Below are positions 44,127 to 53,384 of a stretch of DNA of 64,000 nt, in pieces (position 1 is the stretch's first letter; every line of letters begins with the position of its first letter). The translations under genes were made by a program, and so were the position numbers. This DNA is from JAPHSX01 sp039714395. GTDB lineage: Bacteria; Pseudomonadota; Gammaproteobacteria; Thiohalomonadales; Thiohalomonadaceae. Location: NCBI GenBank assembly GCA_039714395.1, contig JBDLJH010000015.1:1-64000 (forward strand), read 5' to 3'. The notes beneath the pieces were generated by a model. The model saw nothing but the letters and a program-made list of their open reading frames with translations, was not told where the DNA came from and did not search any database.

Positions 44127-44698
44127 TTTTTACCTCCAGTAGAAGCCGCAGGATCTATAGGAGCTGACTGATTCACATTTAACTTAAATGTCCTGCTCTT
44201 TCTTGAACCCGCACTTGTTGTATTAATAACATCTAAAGAGGGCTTACTAAACCACGGAGAATCTTCGAGAGCCCTCATAAATGCCGAAACTCGCGCATTC
44301 GACTGAGCACTACCGTTTATTGTTATCTTATTTCCCTTCTGTGTCAGATCTTCTACAACCATTCCTTCAGGGATAATCTTTGCCAATTCATCAAGCAAGT
44401 GAACAATTGCCGGCCTGTTACTCTGAAGTTCTTCAATGACACGCATTCTTGCAATTAATTGTTCTTTTTGCCTTTCAAGATTCTTTATCTCTTCTATCTT
44501 TTTCTCTACAAGCTTTATTTCATTTTTAAGAATATTATTTCTTGAGAGCTGATTGTCTATAAGGCTTGCCATATAAACGTGTACGGTAAGAACGGCTATA
44601 GCCATAACACCCGCAAAAGCGCCGACAACAACAAAAAAATCCTGTTTCTTCTGCTTTCGTTGTGCCTCACGCCAGGGAAGTAGATTGATATGTGACAT
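44123..44698 (-). CDS. pilN: Type IV pilus assembly protein PilN
   Basis: A 191-residue bitopic protein. INLLPWREAQRKQK at the N-terminus is the PilM-binding motif. TM is at about residues 22-42, a coiled coil at about 50-85, and a Fimbrial assembly domain follows. Its start overlaps the pilM stop. Confidence 0.95.
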   Translation of the reverse strand: MSHINLLPWREAQRKQKKQDFFVVVGAFAGVMAIAVLTVHVYMASLIDNQLSRNNILKNEIKLVEKKIEEIKNLERQKEQLIARMRVIEELQSNRPAIVHLLDELAKIIPEGMVVEDLTQKGNKITINGSAQSNARVSAFMRALEDSPWFSKPSLDVINTTSAGSRKSRTFKLNVNQSAPIDPAASTGGKK

Positions 44699-45771
44699 TA
44701 GTCAAAACTCCTCAGGGCCAACCCACAAGCAATCATCAGAGCAGGGGCATCATTACTCAATACCTGTGCCTTGATTTTTGGGGATATGATCATGTTGGAG
44801 AATGGGTTTGCAACACTGGTCGGCACACCAAGACTCTGCTCGATCATTTCATCAACACCTGGGATGGAAGAACTCCCTCCTGCAAGGACGATATAATCCA
44901 CAGTGTTATATTGACTAGAAGAAAAGAAGAACTGCAAAGAACGACTAACCTGCTGAGCCATCGCTTCCTTAAAAGGCTCCAGCACTTCTGGACCGTAATT
45001 ATCCGGTAAGCCACCCTGACGTTTAGCCATACCAGCCTCTTCGTAAGAGAGACCGTATCGACGCTGAATCTCTTCAGTTAACTGCTTTCCACCGAAGACC
45101 TGCTCACGGGTATAGATAGTTTTTAAATCATGCAGTACATTAAGTGTTGTCATGGTAGCGCCGACATCAATAACGGCTATGGTCTTGTCCAATCCGTGAT
45201 CAGGCATCTGTTCTTTGAGCATGGTAAAGGCATTTTCCATCGCATAGGCCTCTACATCGACAACCTGTGCCTTTAGACCAGCAATCTCGATAGCGTCTAC
45301 CCGCACCTCAACATTCTCGCTACGTGACGCGGCCAATAATACATCATACTGCTCTGGATCATCCGCAGAAGGGCCTAGCACCTCAAAATCGAGGTTAACT
45401 TCTTCAAGTGGGTAAGGAATATACTGGTCGGCCTCCAGCAGAATCTGACTCTCCATCTCATCATCAGAGAGGGTGCTAGGCATTGAGATGACCTTGGTAA
45501 TAACCGCAGAGCCCGCCACTGCAGCAGCGGCATGACGCACTTTAGTACCCGAACGCTTCACCGCCCGCTTGATTGCTTCACCAACCGCATCGACATCTGA
45601 GATGTTCTTTTCGATAACGGAGTTGGGGGGCAGCGGCTCTACGGCGTAGCTTTCCACACGATAACGGTCACCGGCCTTGCTTAGCTCCAACAGCTTTATC
45701 GCTGTGGTACTAACATCAAGACCGAGTATGCTGGGCTTTTTCCTTCCCAAGAGCTTTGATAACGAAGCCAT
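44698..45771 (-). CDS. pilM: Type IV pilus actin-like ATPase PilM
   Basis: A 357-residue cytoplasmic protein of the FtsA/actin fold. GLDVSTTAIKLLELSK (about residues 17-32) is the phosphate-1 loop, and AVIDVGATMTTLNVL is the phosphate-2 loop; VLAGGSSSIPGVDEMI is the adenosine site. It recruits PilN. It is the first gene of pilMNOPQ and divergent from PBP1a, the standard arrangement. Confidence 0.96.
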   Translation of the reverse strand: MASLSKLLGRKKPSILGLDVSTTAIKLLELSKAGDRYRVESYAVEPLPPNSVIEKNISDVDAVGEAIKRAVKRSGTKVRHAAAAVAGSAVITKVISMPSTLSDDEMESQILLEADQYIPYPLEEVNLDFEVLGPSADDPEQYDVLLAASRSENVEVRVDAIEIAGLKAQVVDVEAYAMENAFTMLKEQMPDHGLDKTIAVIDVGATMTTLNVLHDLKTIYTREQVFGGKQLTEEIQRRYGLSYEEAGMAKRQGGLPDNYGPEVLEPFKEAMAQQVSRSLQFFFSSSQYNTVDYIVLAGGSSSIPGVDEMIEQSLGVPTSVANPFSNMIISPKIKAQVLSNDAPALMIACGLALRSFD

Positions 45772-45820
45772 TTTTTCCTTTATATATCCTAGGTTACGTT
45801 CATTACCTACTTAATAACAT

Positions 45821-45848
45821 TAAATACCAGTGTCAACTTACCTGTCAA
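45821..45848 (-). promoter_or_regulatory. Sigma-70 type promoter of pilMNOPQ
   Basis: In minus-strand sense, TTGACA (45848-45843), 16 bases, then TATTTA (45826-45821), 50 bases before pilM. A second TTGACA (45836-45831) nearby could pair with a different -10, so the exact start is ambiguous. Confidence 0.45.
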
Positions 45849-45947
45849 CCTCTATTTGTAACTTATCTCAATTAGTCCGCTTCCTATAAAACCTTTATAC
45901 TCGCACCCCGTACCTAACCAGGCATAACAGAGATATCAGTTCAGTAG

Positions 45948-48497
45948 ATGAAAAAACCAACCAAGTTAATTAGATACGGCCTTATCGCCTCTTTAGCCTC
46001 CATACTCATAGGCGGCCTTGCCGTGCTTGCCACCTACCTGTACCTCAATCCCAAGCTCCCCGCGATAGACACCTTAAAGGACGTCCAGCTCCAGGTTCCG
46101 CTTCGTATCTACTCCACTGAGGGGGCTCTTCTCGCCGAATATGGCGAGATGAAGCGGGTACCACTGAGGTATGAGCAGTTTCCGCAGACCATGATTCAGG
46201 CAATAGTAGCCGCCGAGGACAATCGCTTCTTTGAACATCCCGGTGTCGACTATCAGGGCCTGCTGCGCGCCGCTATCCACCTCATTACTACAGGCAAAAA
46301 GGGGCAGGGTGGCAGTACCATCACCATGCAGGTAGCGCGGAACTTCTTCCTCAGCCGTGAAAGAACCTATACCCGAAAGATTAACGAAATCCTGCTCTCA
46401 CTAAAGATTGAGCACGAACTGACTAAAGAGGAGATCGTCAGCCTCTATCTCAATAAAATCTTCCTCGGTCACCGCTCATACGGTGTGGCGGCTGCCGCGC
46501 AGGTCTACTATGGCAAAGAGCTGGCAGAACTATCACTACCACAAATCGCAATGATTGCCGGTCTGCCTAAGGCCCCATCCGCCTACAATCCTGTAACCAA
46601 CCCAGAGCGCGCCCTATTGCGTCGTAACTATGTTCTGCGTCGAATGCAGGCACTCAATTTTATTAATGACGAGCAGTTTGAGCTGGCGAGCAGTCAACCG
46701 GTTAGTGCCGCTATTTTCGGCAGTCTCACTGAGCTATCGGCCCCGTATGTTGCTGATATGGTTCAGGGTGAGCTGCTCGAGCGCTACGGTAAGGAGGCCT
46801 ACACACTGGGGCTTAAGGTCTACACCACGGTCAAAGCCCCATTACAGGCTGCAGCAAATCAGGCGTTGCACAACAACCTGATGGCCTATGAGCAGCGCCA
46901 TGGATTTCGTGGTGCTGAGAAACACATTGAACTGAGCGAGCAGGCCGCTGCCGAAGAGTGGGCGGCGGCACTCAAGGGCATAGGCAAGGTTGGTGGGCTG
47001 CAACCGGCACTGGTGATCGGCCTGGCTGAGCAGTCTGCCGTACTCTATGTAAAGGATGGTACCCTGCAACTACTCAACTGGGAGGGAATGCAGTGGGCAC
47101 GCCGCTATCTCAGTGACAACGCTATGGGTCCTAAGCCCAAGGCAGCTGCAGATATCTTCAAAATAGGAGACGTCGTTCGCCTGGACAAGGATGCAGAGGG
47201 TAACTGGCTACTGGCACAACAACCCAATGTCAGCGGAGCCCTGGTTTCACTAAATCCACAAAACGGGGCGTTGCTGGCACTGGTTGGTGGTTTTGACTTC
47301 TTTCACAGCAAATTCAACCGTGTCACCCAGGCCAAACGTCAGCCTGGCTCCAACTTCAAACCCTTCATCTACTCATCAGCACTGGATAACGGGTTCACCG
47401 CTGCCAGCCTGATCAACGATGCTCCTGTGGTCTTTGAAGACAACGAACTGGAGGGTGAGTGGCGCCCGAAGAACTATAGTGGAAAGTTTTACGGCCCAAC
47501 CCGCCTGCGTGAGGCATTGGTCAAATCACGCAACCTGGTCTCCATCCGGCTACTACAGAGCGTCGGTATCCGCACCGCCATCAAGTACATCAGCAATTTT
47601 GGTTTTGACCCGGCACAGCTCTCCCGCGACCTTTCATTGGCCCTGGGCAGTGCCACTCTCACCCCCTATGACCTCGCACGCGGCTATGCCGTGTTCGCCA
47701 ATGGGGGCTATCTCATTGAACCCCATTTCATAGAGCGTATTGAAGATAGGCAGGGGAACATCCTGTTCCAGGCAGACCCTCTGTTTGCCTGTAAAGCAGA
47801 AGAGTGTCCGGAAAAGCCAGTACCTGTAACTGTGGTAGAGGAAGAGGAAGGGGGTGAAGTCACTCCAGACGAGATGAATGCGTCTACAGATGCAATAGCA
47901 ACAACCACAGGCAATGAGGCAGGGGAGGTTAACAACGAAATCCAAACAGAGATCGAAACTGAACAGCAACAACCAAGATCTGAGCCCATTCGTTTCCGTG
48001 CAGCACCGCAAGTTGTCGATCAGCGCAACCTCTACCTCATCACCACCATGATGCAGGACGTTATCCGCCGAGGCACCGGTATGTCTGCCCTGCAGCTAGG
48101 GCGTAATGACCTGGCAGGGAAGACCGGTACCACCAACGACCAACAGGACGCCTGGTTCTCCGGCTTTAACAAGGATGTGGTCACCACCGCCTGGGTTGGC
48201 TTTGATACCCCGCGCTCCATGGGTTACAAGGAGACGGGTGCACGTGCCGCCCTTCCGATGTGGGTCAATTACATGCGTGAAGCCCTTAAGGGGAGCATCG
48301 AACAGATCCCGCAGCAACCCGAGGAGATCGTCTCGGCACGTATTGATTCCGAGACCGGCCAGTTCACCGCTGCCGATAACCCCAATGCCATCTTTGAGCT
48401 GTTTCGCTCTGAAAATGTCCCGGTAAATAGCGGCTCCCCTCAGGACAAAGAGAGTAGCGGCATGGAAAATGACACCCTCACAGGAGAGCTGTTCTAA
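45948..48497 (+). CDS. mrcA: Penicillin-binding protein 1A (class A PBP)
   Basis: An 849-residue inner-membrane peptidoglycan synthase. TM is at about residues 10-32. The GT51 glycosyltransferase domain contains AIVAAEDNRFFEHPGVD (catalytic Glu about 87) and GGSTITMQVARNFFLSRERT. The transpeptidase has SNFK (Ser about 468), SRN and KTGTT (about 725-729). A low-complexity acidic insert (about 627-680, many E/T) lies inside the transpeptidase region. It polymerises and cross-links the wall. It is divergent from pilM. Confidence 0.96.
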   Translation: MKKPTKLIRYGLIASLASILIGGLAVLATYLYLNPKLPAIDTLKDVQLQVPLRIYSTEGALLAEYGEMKRVPLRYEQFPQTMIQAIVAAEDNRFFEHPGVDYQGLLRAAIHLITTGKKGQGGSTITMQVARNFFLSRERTYTRKINEILLSLKIEHELTKEEIVSLYLNKIFLGHRSYGVAAAAQVYYGKELAELSLPQIAMIAGLPKAPSAYNPVTNPERALLRRNYVLRRMQALNFINDEQFELASSQPVSAAIFGSLTELSAPYVADMVQGELLERYGKEAYTLGLKVYTTVKAPLQAAANQALHNNLMAYEQRHGFRGAEKHIELSEQAAAEEWAAALKGIGKVGGLQPALVIGLAEQSAVLYVKDGTLQLLNWEGMQWARRYLSDNAMGPKPKAAADIFKIGDVVRLDKDAEGNWLLAQQPNVSGALVSLNPQNGALLALVGGFDFFHSKFNRVTQAKRQPGSNFKPFIYSSALDNGFTAASLINDAPVVFEDNELEGEWRPKNYSGKFYGPTRLREALVKSRNLVSIRLLQSVGIRTAIKYISNFGFDPAQLSRDLSLALGSATLTPYDLARGYAVFANGGYLIEPHFIERIEDRQGNILFQADPLFACKAEECPEKPVPVTVVEEEEGGEVTPDEMNASTDAIATTTGNEAGEVNNEIQTEIETEQQQPRSEPIRFRAAPQVVDQRNLYLITTMMQDVIRRGTGMSALQLGRNDLAGKTGTTNDQQDAWFSGFNKDVVTTAWVGFDTPRSMGYKETGARAALPMWVNYMREALKGSIEQIPQQPEEIVSARIDSETGQFTAADNPNAIFELFRSENVPVNSGSPQDKESSGMENDTLTGELF

Positions 48498-48503
48498 TCC
48501 CCC

Positions 48504-49130
48504 ATGGGGCACCCACCAAACCACCACCGTAATGCACAGCAGCGCATCCTGTTAGCCCAGGCCGCTGCCCGCCTGATGGCCGAAAGCGGACAGCGCGATT
48601 TTAGCGCCGCTAAACGCAAAGCCGCTGAACAGCTAGGCATCCACCAGCGTCGCTACCTGCCCGATAATGATGAAATAGAGAGAGCACTGCGCGAGTATCT
48701 GCATCTATTTCAGCACCACAGTCAAAGCCAGCAGCTCCATCAACTACGTCAAACCGCACTTAAGGCAATGAGCTTACTTGCCCCCTTTTCTCCCCGCCTG
48801 GTTGGGCCGGTACTCCGTGGCTCCGCCGACCAGCACACCCCGATTAATTTGCACCTCTTCGCCGAAAGTAGTGAAAATCTGGTGATCTTTTTAATCGAGC
48901 ACAAGATCCCCTTTAATCAAAGTGAGCAGCGTATTCGTTACGCAGGGGGGAGGGAGGAGCAACGGCCAGTTTTCAGTTTCTTCGCCGGGGAAAATGCACT
49001 GAAGTTAACTATATTCCCGCTCAACGGACAGCGCCAGGCACCACTTAGCCCGGTTGATGGCCGACCCATGCAACGTGCCAGCCATAGCGAACTAGAACAA
49101 CTGCTTGAGGATGAACCCGTTGACCGCTAG
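48504..49130 (+). CDS. Conserved protein, possible nucleotidyltransferase-like fold
   Basis: A 208-residue soluble protein. The N-terminal half is helical and basic (RILLAQAAARLMAESG, KAAEQLGIHQRRYLPDNDEI). The second half has a GPVLRGSADQHTPINLHLF block that resembles the Gly-Ser and strand pattern of the nucleotidyltransferase superfamily, followed by LVIFLIEHKIPF. The classical GSxxxxxxDxD is not complete, so activity is unproven. It starts 6 bases after the PBP1a stop and overlaps maeB-like at its 3' end by 4 bases. Confidence 0.6.
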   Translation: MGHPPNHHRNAQQRILLAQAAARLMAESGQRDFSAAKRKAAEQLGIHQRRYLPDNDEIERALREYLHLFQHHSQSQQLHQLRQTALKAMSLLAPFSPRLVGPVLRGSADQHTPINLHLFAESSENLVIFLIEHKIPFNQSEQRIRYAGGREEQRPVFSFFAGENALKLTIFPLNGQRQAPLSPVDGRPMQRASHSELEQLLEDEPVDR

Positions 49131-50383
49131 AGGTACTTCTCGGGTAGCGCCAGGTTTGCAACGCCGCTCTTCACCGCCGCCCGTGCCACAGCCGCTGAGA
49201 CCCGAGGCAGCAACCTCGGATCAAAGGGCTTAGGCAAAATATAATCGGAACCGAACCCCATACTGTCCATTCCGTAGGCCTGTAGCACTGTGCCAGGTAC
49301 CGACTCACGCGCCAGTTGTGCCAGTTCATGCACTGCGGCGGCCTTCATCTCATCATTGATGCAGCAGGCACGCACATCCAGCGCACCACGAAAGATAAAG
49401 GGAAAACCCAGCACATTGTTGACCTGATTCGGATAATCACTGCGTCCGGTTGCCATGATCAGGTCATCACGCACACTATGTGCGAGCTGCGGCACGATCT
49501 CCGGAAGCGGATTAGACAGGGCGAAGATGATCGGCTGCGGGGCCATCGTCGCCACCATCTCCACACTGACCGTATCGGGGCCAGCCACCCCTACCAATAC
49601 ATCTGCCCCATCCATGGCATCGCTCAGGGTTCGCATCTCGCTCTCTACCGCAAAGCGCTGTTTATACTCGTTAAGCCCCTGTCGACCGCTGTGGATCACT
49701 CCCTGGCGGTCCACCATGATTATCTGCTGGCGTTGTACCCCTAATGACAGCAACAACTCCATTGAGGCCATCGCAGCGGAGCCGGCACCCAGACAGACGA
49801 TGCGCACCTGATCAAGACACTTTTGCTGGATTTCCAGAGCATTAAGAAGGCCGGCCGCAATAATCACCGCGGTACCGTGCTGATCATCATGAAAGACAGG
49901 AATATCAAGCCGCTGTTGCAGACGTCGTTCGATCTCAAAACAGGCGGGAGCGGCAATATCCTCCAGGTTGATACCGCCAAAGGTGGGAGCAATATTCGCC
50001 ACCGTCTCGATAAAGGCATCGGCGGAGTCCGCCTGCACCTCAATATCAAACACATCAATATCGGCAAAACGCTTAAACAGTACCGCCTTGCCCTCCATTA
50101 CCGGCTTGCTCGCCAGCGGGCCAACGCCACCCAGCCCTAACACTGCACTACCATCACTAATCACAGCCACCAGATTGCCCTTGGAGGTATAACGATACGC
50201 CGCCTCAGCATCTGCGGCGATCGCTTGCACCGGTGCCGCAACACCCGGTGTATAAGCCAGGGAGAGCTCTTTTTGATTATCACAGGGTTTCGTAACCGTT
50301 ATTGCCAATTTACCGGGGGATGGCTCCGCATGATACTCAAGGGCCTGTTTATCTAATGATTGGGTATCAGAGAAAGCCTTCAT
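49127..50383 (-). CDS. NAD(P)-dependent malic enzyme, short form
   Basis: A 418-residue enzyme that decarboxylates malate to pyruvate. Metal/malate-binding blocks SLAYTPGVAAPVQAI and PVFHDDQHGTAV are intact, and the nucleotide-binding VRIVCLGAGSAAMAS is present. It is the short form without the C-terminal phosphotransacetylase domain of MaeB. Cofactor preference cannot be read with confidence. It is monocistronic and convergent with the gene after PBP1a. Confidence 0.92.
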   Translation of the reverse strand: MKAFSDTQSLDKQALEYHAEPSPGKLAITVTKPCDNQKELSLAYTPGVAAPVQAIAADAEAAYRYTSKGNLVAVISDGSAVLGLGGVGPLASKPVMEGKAVLFKRFADIDVFDIEVQADSADAFIETVANIAPTFGGINLEDIAAPACFEIERRLQQRLDIPVFHDDQHGTAVIIAAGLLNALEIQQKCLDQVRIVCLGAGSAAMASMELLLSLGVQRQQIIMVDRQGVIHSGRQGLNEYKQRFAVESEMRTLSDAMDGADVLVGVAGPDTVSVEMVATMAPQPIIFALSNPLPEIVPQLAHSVRDDLIMATGRSDYPNQVNNVLGFPFIFRGALDVRACCINDEMKAAAVHELAQLARESVPGTVLQAYGMDSMGFGSDYILPKPFDPRLLPRVSAAVARAAVKSGVANLALPEKYL

Positions 50384-50591
50384 CGCTGAGCACCTTGTGA
50401 TCGCATCTGAAGTGGCAGCGATAATCTAGAAAATAACAGGGGCATTTGCTTCAAGCTATCACTCCATTGGGACTCATCGTTGCCACTTTCATTGAGATAG
50501 TAGCCCGCTGTTCGTATCCAGACCAGTCACCATGTGGTCATACTCCTTCCGACCCTCCATGGCCTCCGGGGTATAAATACATCCATGTATA

Positions 50592-50626
50592 AAAAAGGGG
50601 CGTCCCTTGTCGGGACGCCCCTTTTT
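50592..50626 (-). terminator. Rho-independent terminator of rpmE
   Basis: A perfect 15-bp stem (AAAAAGGGGCGTCCC with GGGACGCCCCTTTTT) and a 5-base loop, 20 bases after the rpmE stop. The A/T flanks make it functional in both directions. Confidence 0.9.
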
Positions 50627-50646
50627 CTATCGCAACAGATGCGAAA

Positions 50647-50850
50647 TTACTTGCGCGCGTACTTCTGGCGGAACTTGTCTACACGACCAGCTGTATCGAG
50701 CATCTTCTGCTTGCCGGTAAAGAACGGGTGGCAGGCGGAGCAGACATCAAGAGTCAAATCACGACCCGCAGTGGATTTGGTCTGGAAGCTATTACCACAA
50801 CTACAGGTAGCGGTAATCTCGTTGTATTCGGGGTGAGTATCCGGTTTCAT
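50647..50850 (-). CDS. rpmE: Ribosomal protein bL31 (zinc form)
   Basis: A 67-residue ribosomal protein. Cys16, Cys18, Cys37 and Cys40 (ATCSCGNSF and DVCSACHPFF) mark the zinc-binding C+ type. KQKMLDTAGRVDKFRQKYA is the conserved end. A promoter and a strong terminator flank it, so it is monocistronic. Confidence 0.97.
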   Translation of the reverse strand: MKPDTHPEYNEITATCSCGNSFQTKSTAGRDLTLDVCSACHPFFTGKQKMLDTAGRVDKFRQKYARK

Positions 50851-50934
50851 GATTGAACCTCATCGTACATGGTTATTGCGCCGCTATGCTGACCCATATG
50901 TCGCACACCGCACAGACCTTAAATTGAGCAGGGC

Positions 50935-50963
50935 ATAATACGGAAAAGCTGCGACCACAGCAA
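50935..50963 (-). promoter_or_regulatory. Sigma-70 type promoter of rpmE
   Basis: In minus-strand sense, TTGCTG (50963-50958), 17 bases, then TATTAT (50940-50935), 85 bases before the rpmE start and right after the preceding gene. Confidence 0.5.
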
Positions 50964-50966
50964 CAA

Positions 50967-51314
50967 CTATTGTTTAGGGACTATGGGAAAGGGAAAAACA
51001 TCCGCTTTTCTGGATGCCTGTCTCTCAGGCAGGCTTCGTCGATTCAGCGTTTGCGCCAGCCCATCCTCACCGGCAAACGACTCCCACATCATATTGCTCA
51101 CGGAGATACATGCCGCCATCGGACTGGGGGAACGCCTGCGTACCTGGTCGATGCGCCACTGCAGGCCTCGCAGCCGTTGCTGGAGCCTCTCTGAGGCAGC
51201 ATCAATCGCCGCCTCAATCATATCGTGGCGCATCAGCTCAAAACCATCGGGATCCTGACTGGCAAGCTTTCTCCATTGCTCAAAATCCATAGAATGTCGG
51301 GAAGAGGAGGGCAT
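50967..51314 (-). CDS. DUF3135 protein
   Basis: A 115-residue cytoplasmic helical protein. MDFEQWRKLASQDPDGFELMR and LRGLQWRIDQVRRR, then NMMWESF, follow the DUF3135 pattern of gammaproteobacteria. GGAG lies 6 bases before ATG 51314, preferred over ATG 51326. Function is unknown. It lies upstream of rpmE. Confidence 0.75.
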   Translation of the reverse strand: MPSSSRHSMDFEQWRKLASQDPDGFELMRHDMIEAAIDAASERLQQRLRGLQWRIDQVRRRSPSPMAACISVSNMMWESFAGEDGLAQTLNRRSLPERQASRKADVFPFPIVPKQ

Positions 51315-51410
51315 CGGCTTCTCCATATTGGTACACCACGCTTAGAATTATAAACCACGATCTAAATGCCACCACAACCACCTTCACAAACAGGAAACTC
51401 TTACAGGCAA

Positions 51411-51437
51411 TAAAAAAGGGACGCTATGCGCCCCTTC
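51411..51437 (-). terminator. Likely Rho-independent terminator after rho
   Basis: On the minus strand, AAGGGGCGCATAGCGTCCCTT forms an 8-bp stem with one mismatch, followed by TTTTTT. It lies 24 bases after the rho stop. Confidence 0.7.
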
Positions 51438-51460
51438 GATTAGGCTGGTTGCCAACAGGA

Positions 51461-52717
51461 TCAGCGTTTCATCATGCCGAAGAACTCATCATTGGTCTTG
51501 GTCGATTTGATCTTGTCCTGCAGGAACTCCATCGCCGCCAGCTCATCCATCTCGTGTACCAGCTTGCGCAAGATCCACATCATCTTCAACTCCTCCGGCT
51601 TGGTCAGCAGCTCCTCACGACGGGTGCCAGATCGGTTGATATTGATGGAAGGGTAGACACGCTTCTCGGAAATGCGGCGATCCAGATGTATCTCAGAGTT
51701 ACCGGTACCCTTGAACTCCTCATAAATCACGTCATCCATGCGTGAACCTGTCTCAACCAGTGCCGTGGCAAGGATAGTCAGCGAGCCACCCTCTTCAATA
51801 TTACGCGCGGCACCAAAGAAGCGCTTGGGGCGGTGCAGTGCATTGGCATCCACACCACCGGTCAACACCTTACCAGAAGAGGGGATCACGGTATTGTAGG
51901 CACGAGCCAGACGGGTAATGGAATCGAGCAGAATCACCACATCTCGCTTGTGCTCCACCAGACGCTTGGCCTTCTCGATCACCATCTCGGCAACCTGCAC
52001 GTGGCGACTGGCCGGCTCGTCAAAGGTAGAAGAGACCACCTCACCGCGCACTGAACGGGCCATCTCCGTCACCTCTTCCGGCCGCTCATCGATGAGCAGC
52101 ACAATCAGGTAACACTCGGGATGTTTGGCCGCTATAGACTGGGCGATGTTCTGCAACATCATGGTCTTACCGGTCTTGGGAGGGGCAACGATAAGGCCAC
52201 GCTGCCCCTTACCGATGGGAGCCACCAGGTCGATAACCCGGGCGGTCACATCCTCAGTACTGCCGTTACCCATCTCCAGCACGAAACGTTCATTGGCATG
52301 CAGGGGTGTCAGGTTTGTGAAGACCACCTTATTTTTGGCATTCTCCGGCGGCTCGTAGTTGATCTCAGAGACCTTCAGCAGCGCAAAGTAACGCTCGCCC
52401 TCCTTGGGGGGGCGAATCTTTCCAGAAACGGTATCACCGGTACGCAGATTGAAACGGCGAATCTGACTGGGGGAGACGTAGATATCATCCGGACCGGCGA
52501 GATAGGAGCTGTCGGCCGAGCGTAGGAAACCGAAGCCGTCCTGCAGGATCTCCAGTACGCCATCGCCATAGATATCTTCACCGCTCTTAGCGTGTGACTT
52601 AAGGATGGCGAAGATCACCGTCTCCTTACGCGAGCGGGAAATATTTTCAATGCCCATGGATTCAGCAAGGGAAATGAGTTCAGATGCAGGTTTTCTTTTG
52701 AGTTCCGTCAGATTCAT
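51461..52717 (-). CDS. rho: Transcription termination factor Rho
   Basis: A 418-residue hexameric RNA helicase. The N-terminal RNA-binding domain contains DGFGFLRSADSSYLAGPDDIYV. Walker A is APPKTGKTMMLQ (about residue 180), with the Q-loop and R-loop following (LLIDERPEEVTEMARSV, DSITRLARAYNTV). It terminates transcription at unstructured C-rich sites. It lies downstream of trxA with a 203-base leader, where rho autoregulation usually acts. Confidence 0.98.
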   Translation of the reverse strand: MNLTELKRKPASELISLAESMGIENISRSRKETVIFAILKSHAKSGEDIYGDGVLEILQDGFGFLRSADSSYLAGPDDIYVSPSQIRRFNLRTGDTVSGKIRPPKEGERYFALLKVSEINYEPPENAKNKVVFTNLTPLHANERFVLEMGNGSTEDVTARVIDLVAPIGKGQRGLIVAPPKTGKTMMLQNIAQSIAAKHPECYLIVLLIDERPEEVTEMARSVRGEVVSSTFDEPASRHVQVAEMVIEKAKRLVEHKRDVVILLDSITRLARAYNTVIPSSGKVLTGGVDANALHRPKRFFGAARNIEEGGSLTILATALVETGSRMDDVIYEEFKGTGNSEIHLDRRISEKRVYPSININRSGTRREELLTKPEELKMMWILRKLVHEMDELAAMEFLQDKIKSTKTNDEFFGMMKR

Positions 52718-52879
52718 GAATTACGGCCGTTTGCAGGAGTGATTGATAGGAATGGTGTTCAATGTTGTTTTCCACGATCAACGCGAATTCGGTGATCGAG
52801 CGGAATTAGAACGAAGTGTTTTATTTATTGGGTGCTTAAAAGGATATTCAGGAAAGTCTAGCACCAAGCCCTTATCGCG

Positions 52880-52902
52880 TCCAGCCCACGAAATGGACTG
52901 GA
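52880..52902 (-). promoter_or_regulatory. Stem-loop between trxA and rho
   Basis: TCCAGCCCA and TGGACTGGA form a 9-bp stem with one G-T wobble and a 5-base loop, 19 bases after the trxA stop. No T-tract follows, so it is probably an RNA-stabilising or rho-leader structure rather than an intrinsic terminator. The rest of the 203-base gap shows no gene. Confidence 0.4.
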
Positions 52903-52920
52903 TGCCAATAATAGCGAGTA

Positions 52921-53247
52921 TTACAGGTTGCTATCGATAAATGCGGTCAGCTGCGACTTGGAAACCGCCCCCACCTTGGTGGCTTCTACCTCACCACCCT
53001 TGAACAGCATCAGGGTAGGAATACCACGAATACCAAACTTGGGCGGAGTATTGGGGTTTTCATCAATATTCAATTTGGCTACCTTCAGCTTGTCACCGTA
53101 CTCTTCTGCGATCTCATCAAGGATCGGGGCAATCATTTTACAAGGACCACACCAGTCGGCCCAGTAATCCACCAGTACCGTACCTTCCGTCTGTGTCACC
53201 TCTTGCTCAAAGGTATCGTCAGTTACGTATACGATTTTATCGCTCAA
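52921..53247 (-). CDS. trxA: Thioredoxin TrxA
   Basis: A 108-residue thioredoxin with the WCGPC active site in YWADWCGPCKMIAPILDEI. I use TTG 53247 as start: GGAGAGAG lies 6 bases upstream, and the product MSDKIVYVTDD aligns with E. coli TrxA. The upstream ATG at 53340 would add 31 unrelated residues. It is divergent from rhlB across 137 bases and upstream of rho, the usual order. Confidence 0.95.
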   Translation of the reverse strand: MSDKIVYVTDDTFEQEVTQTEGTVLVDYWADWCGPCKMIAPILDEIAEEYGDKLKVAKLNIDENPNTPPKFGIRGIPTLMLFKGGEVEATKVGAVSKSQLTAFIDSNL

Positions 53248-53384
53248 TGTACTCTCTCCAATGGATTCGTCTAATTCAGTGCCGGAAACTGGCACAGCCA
53301 AAATAGCAATAACACCATTTGAGCCCAATCCGTCGACCATTTCAAGCCCAAATACCCTTCATTATTTGCTATTCTCCTTAGTCC

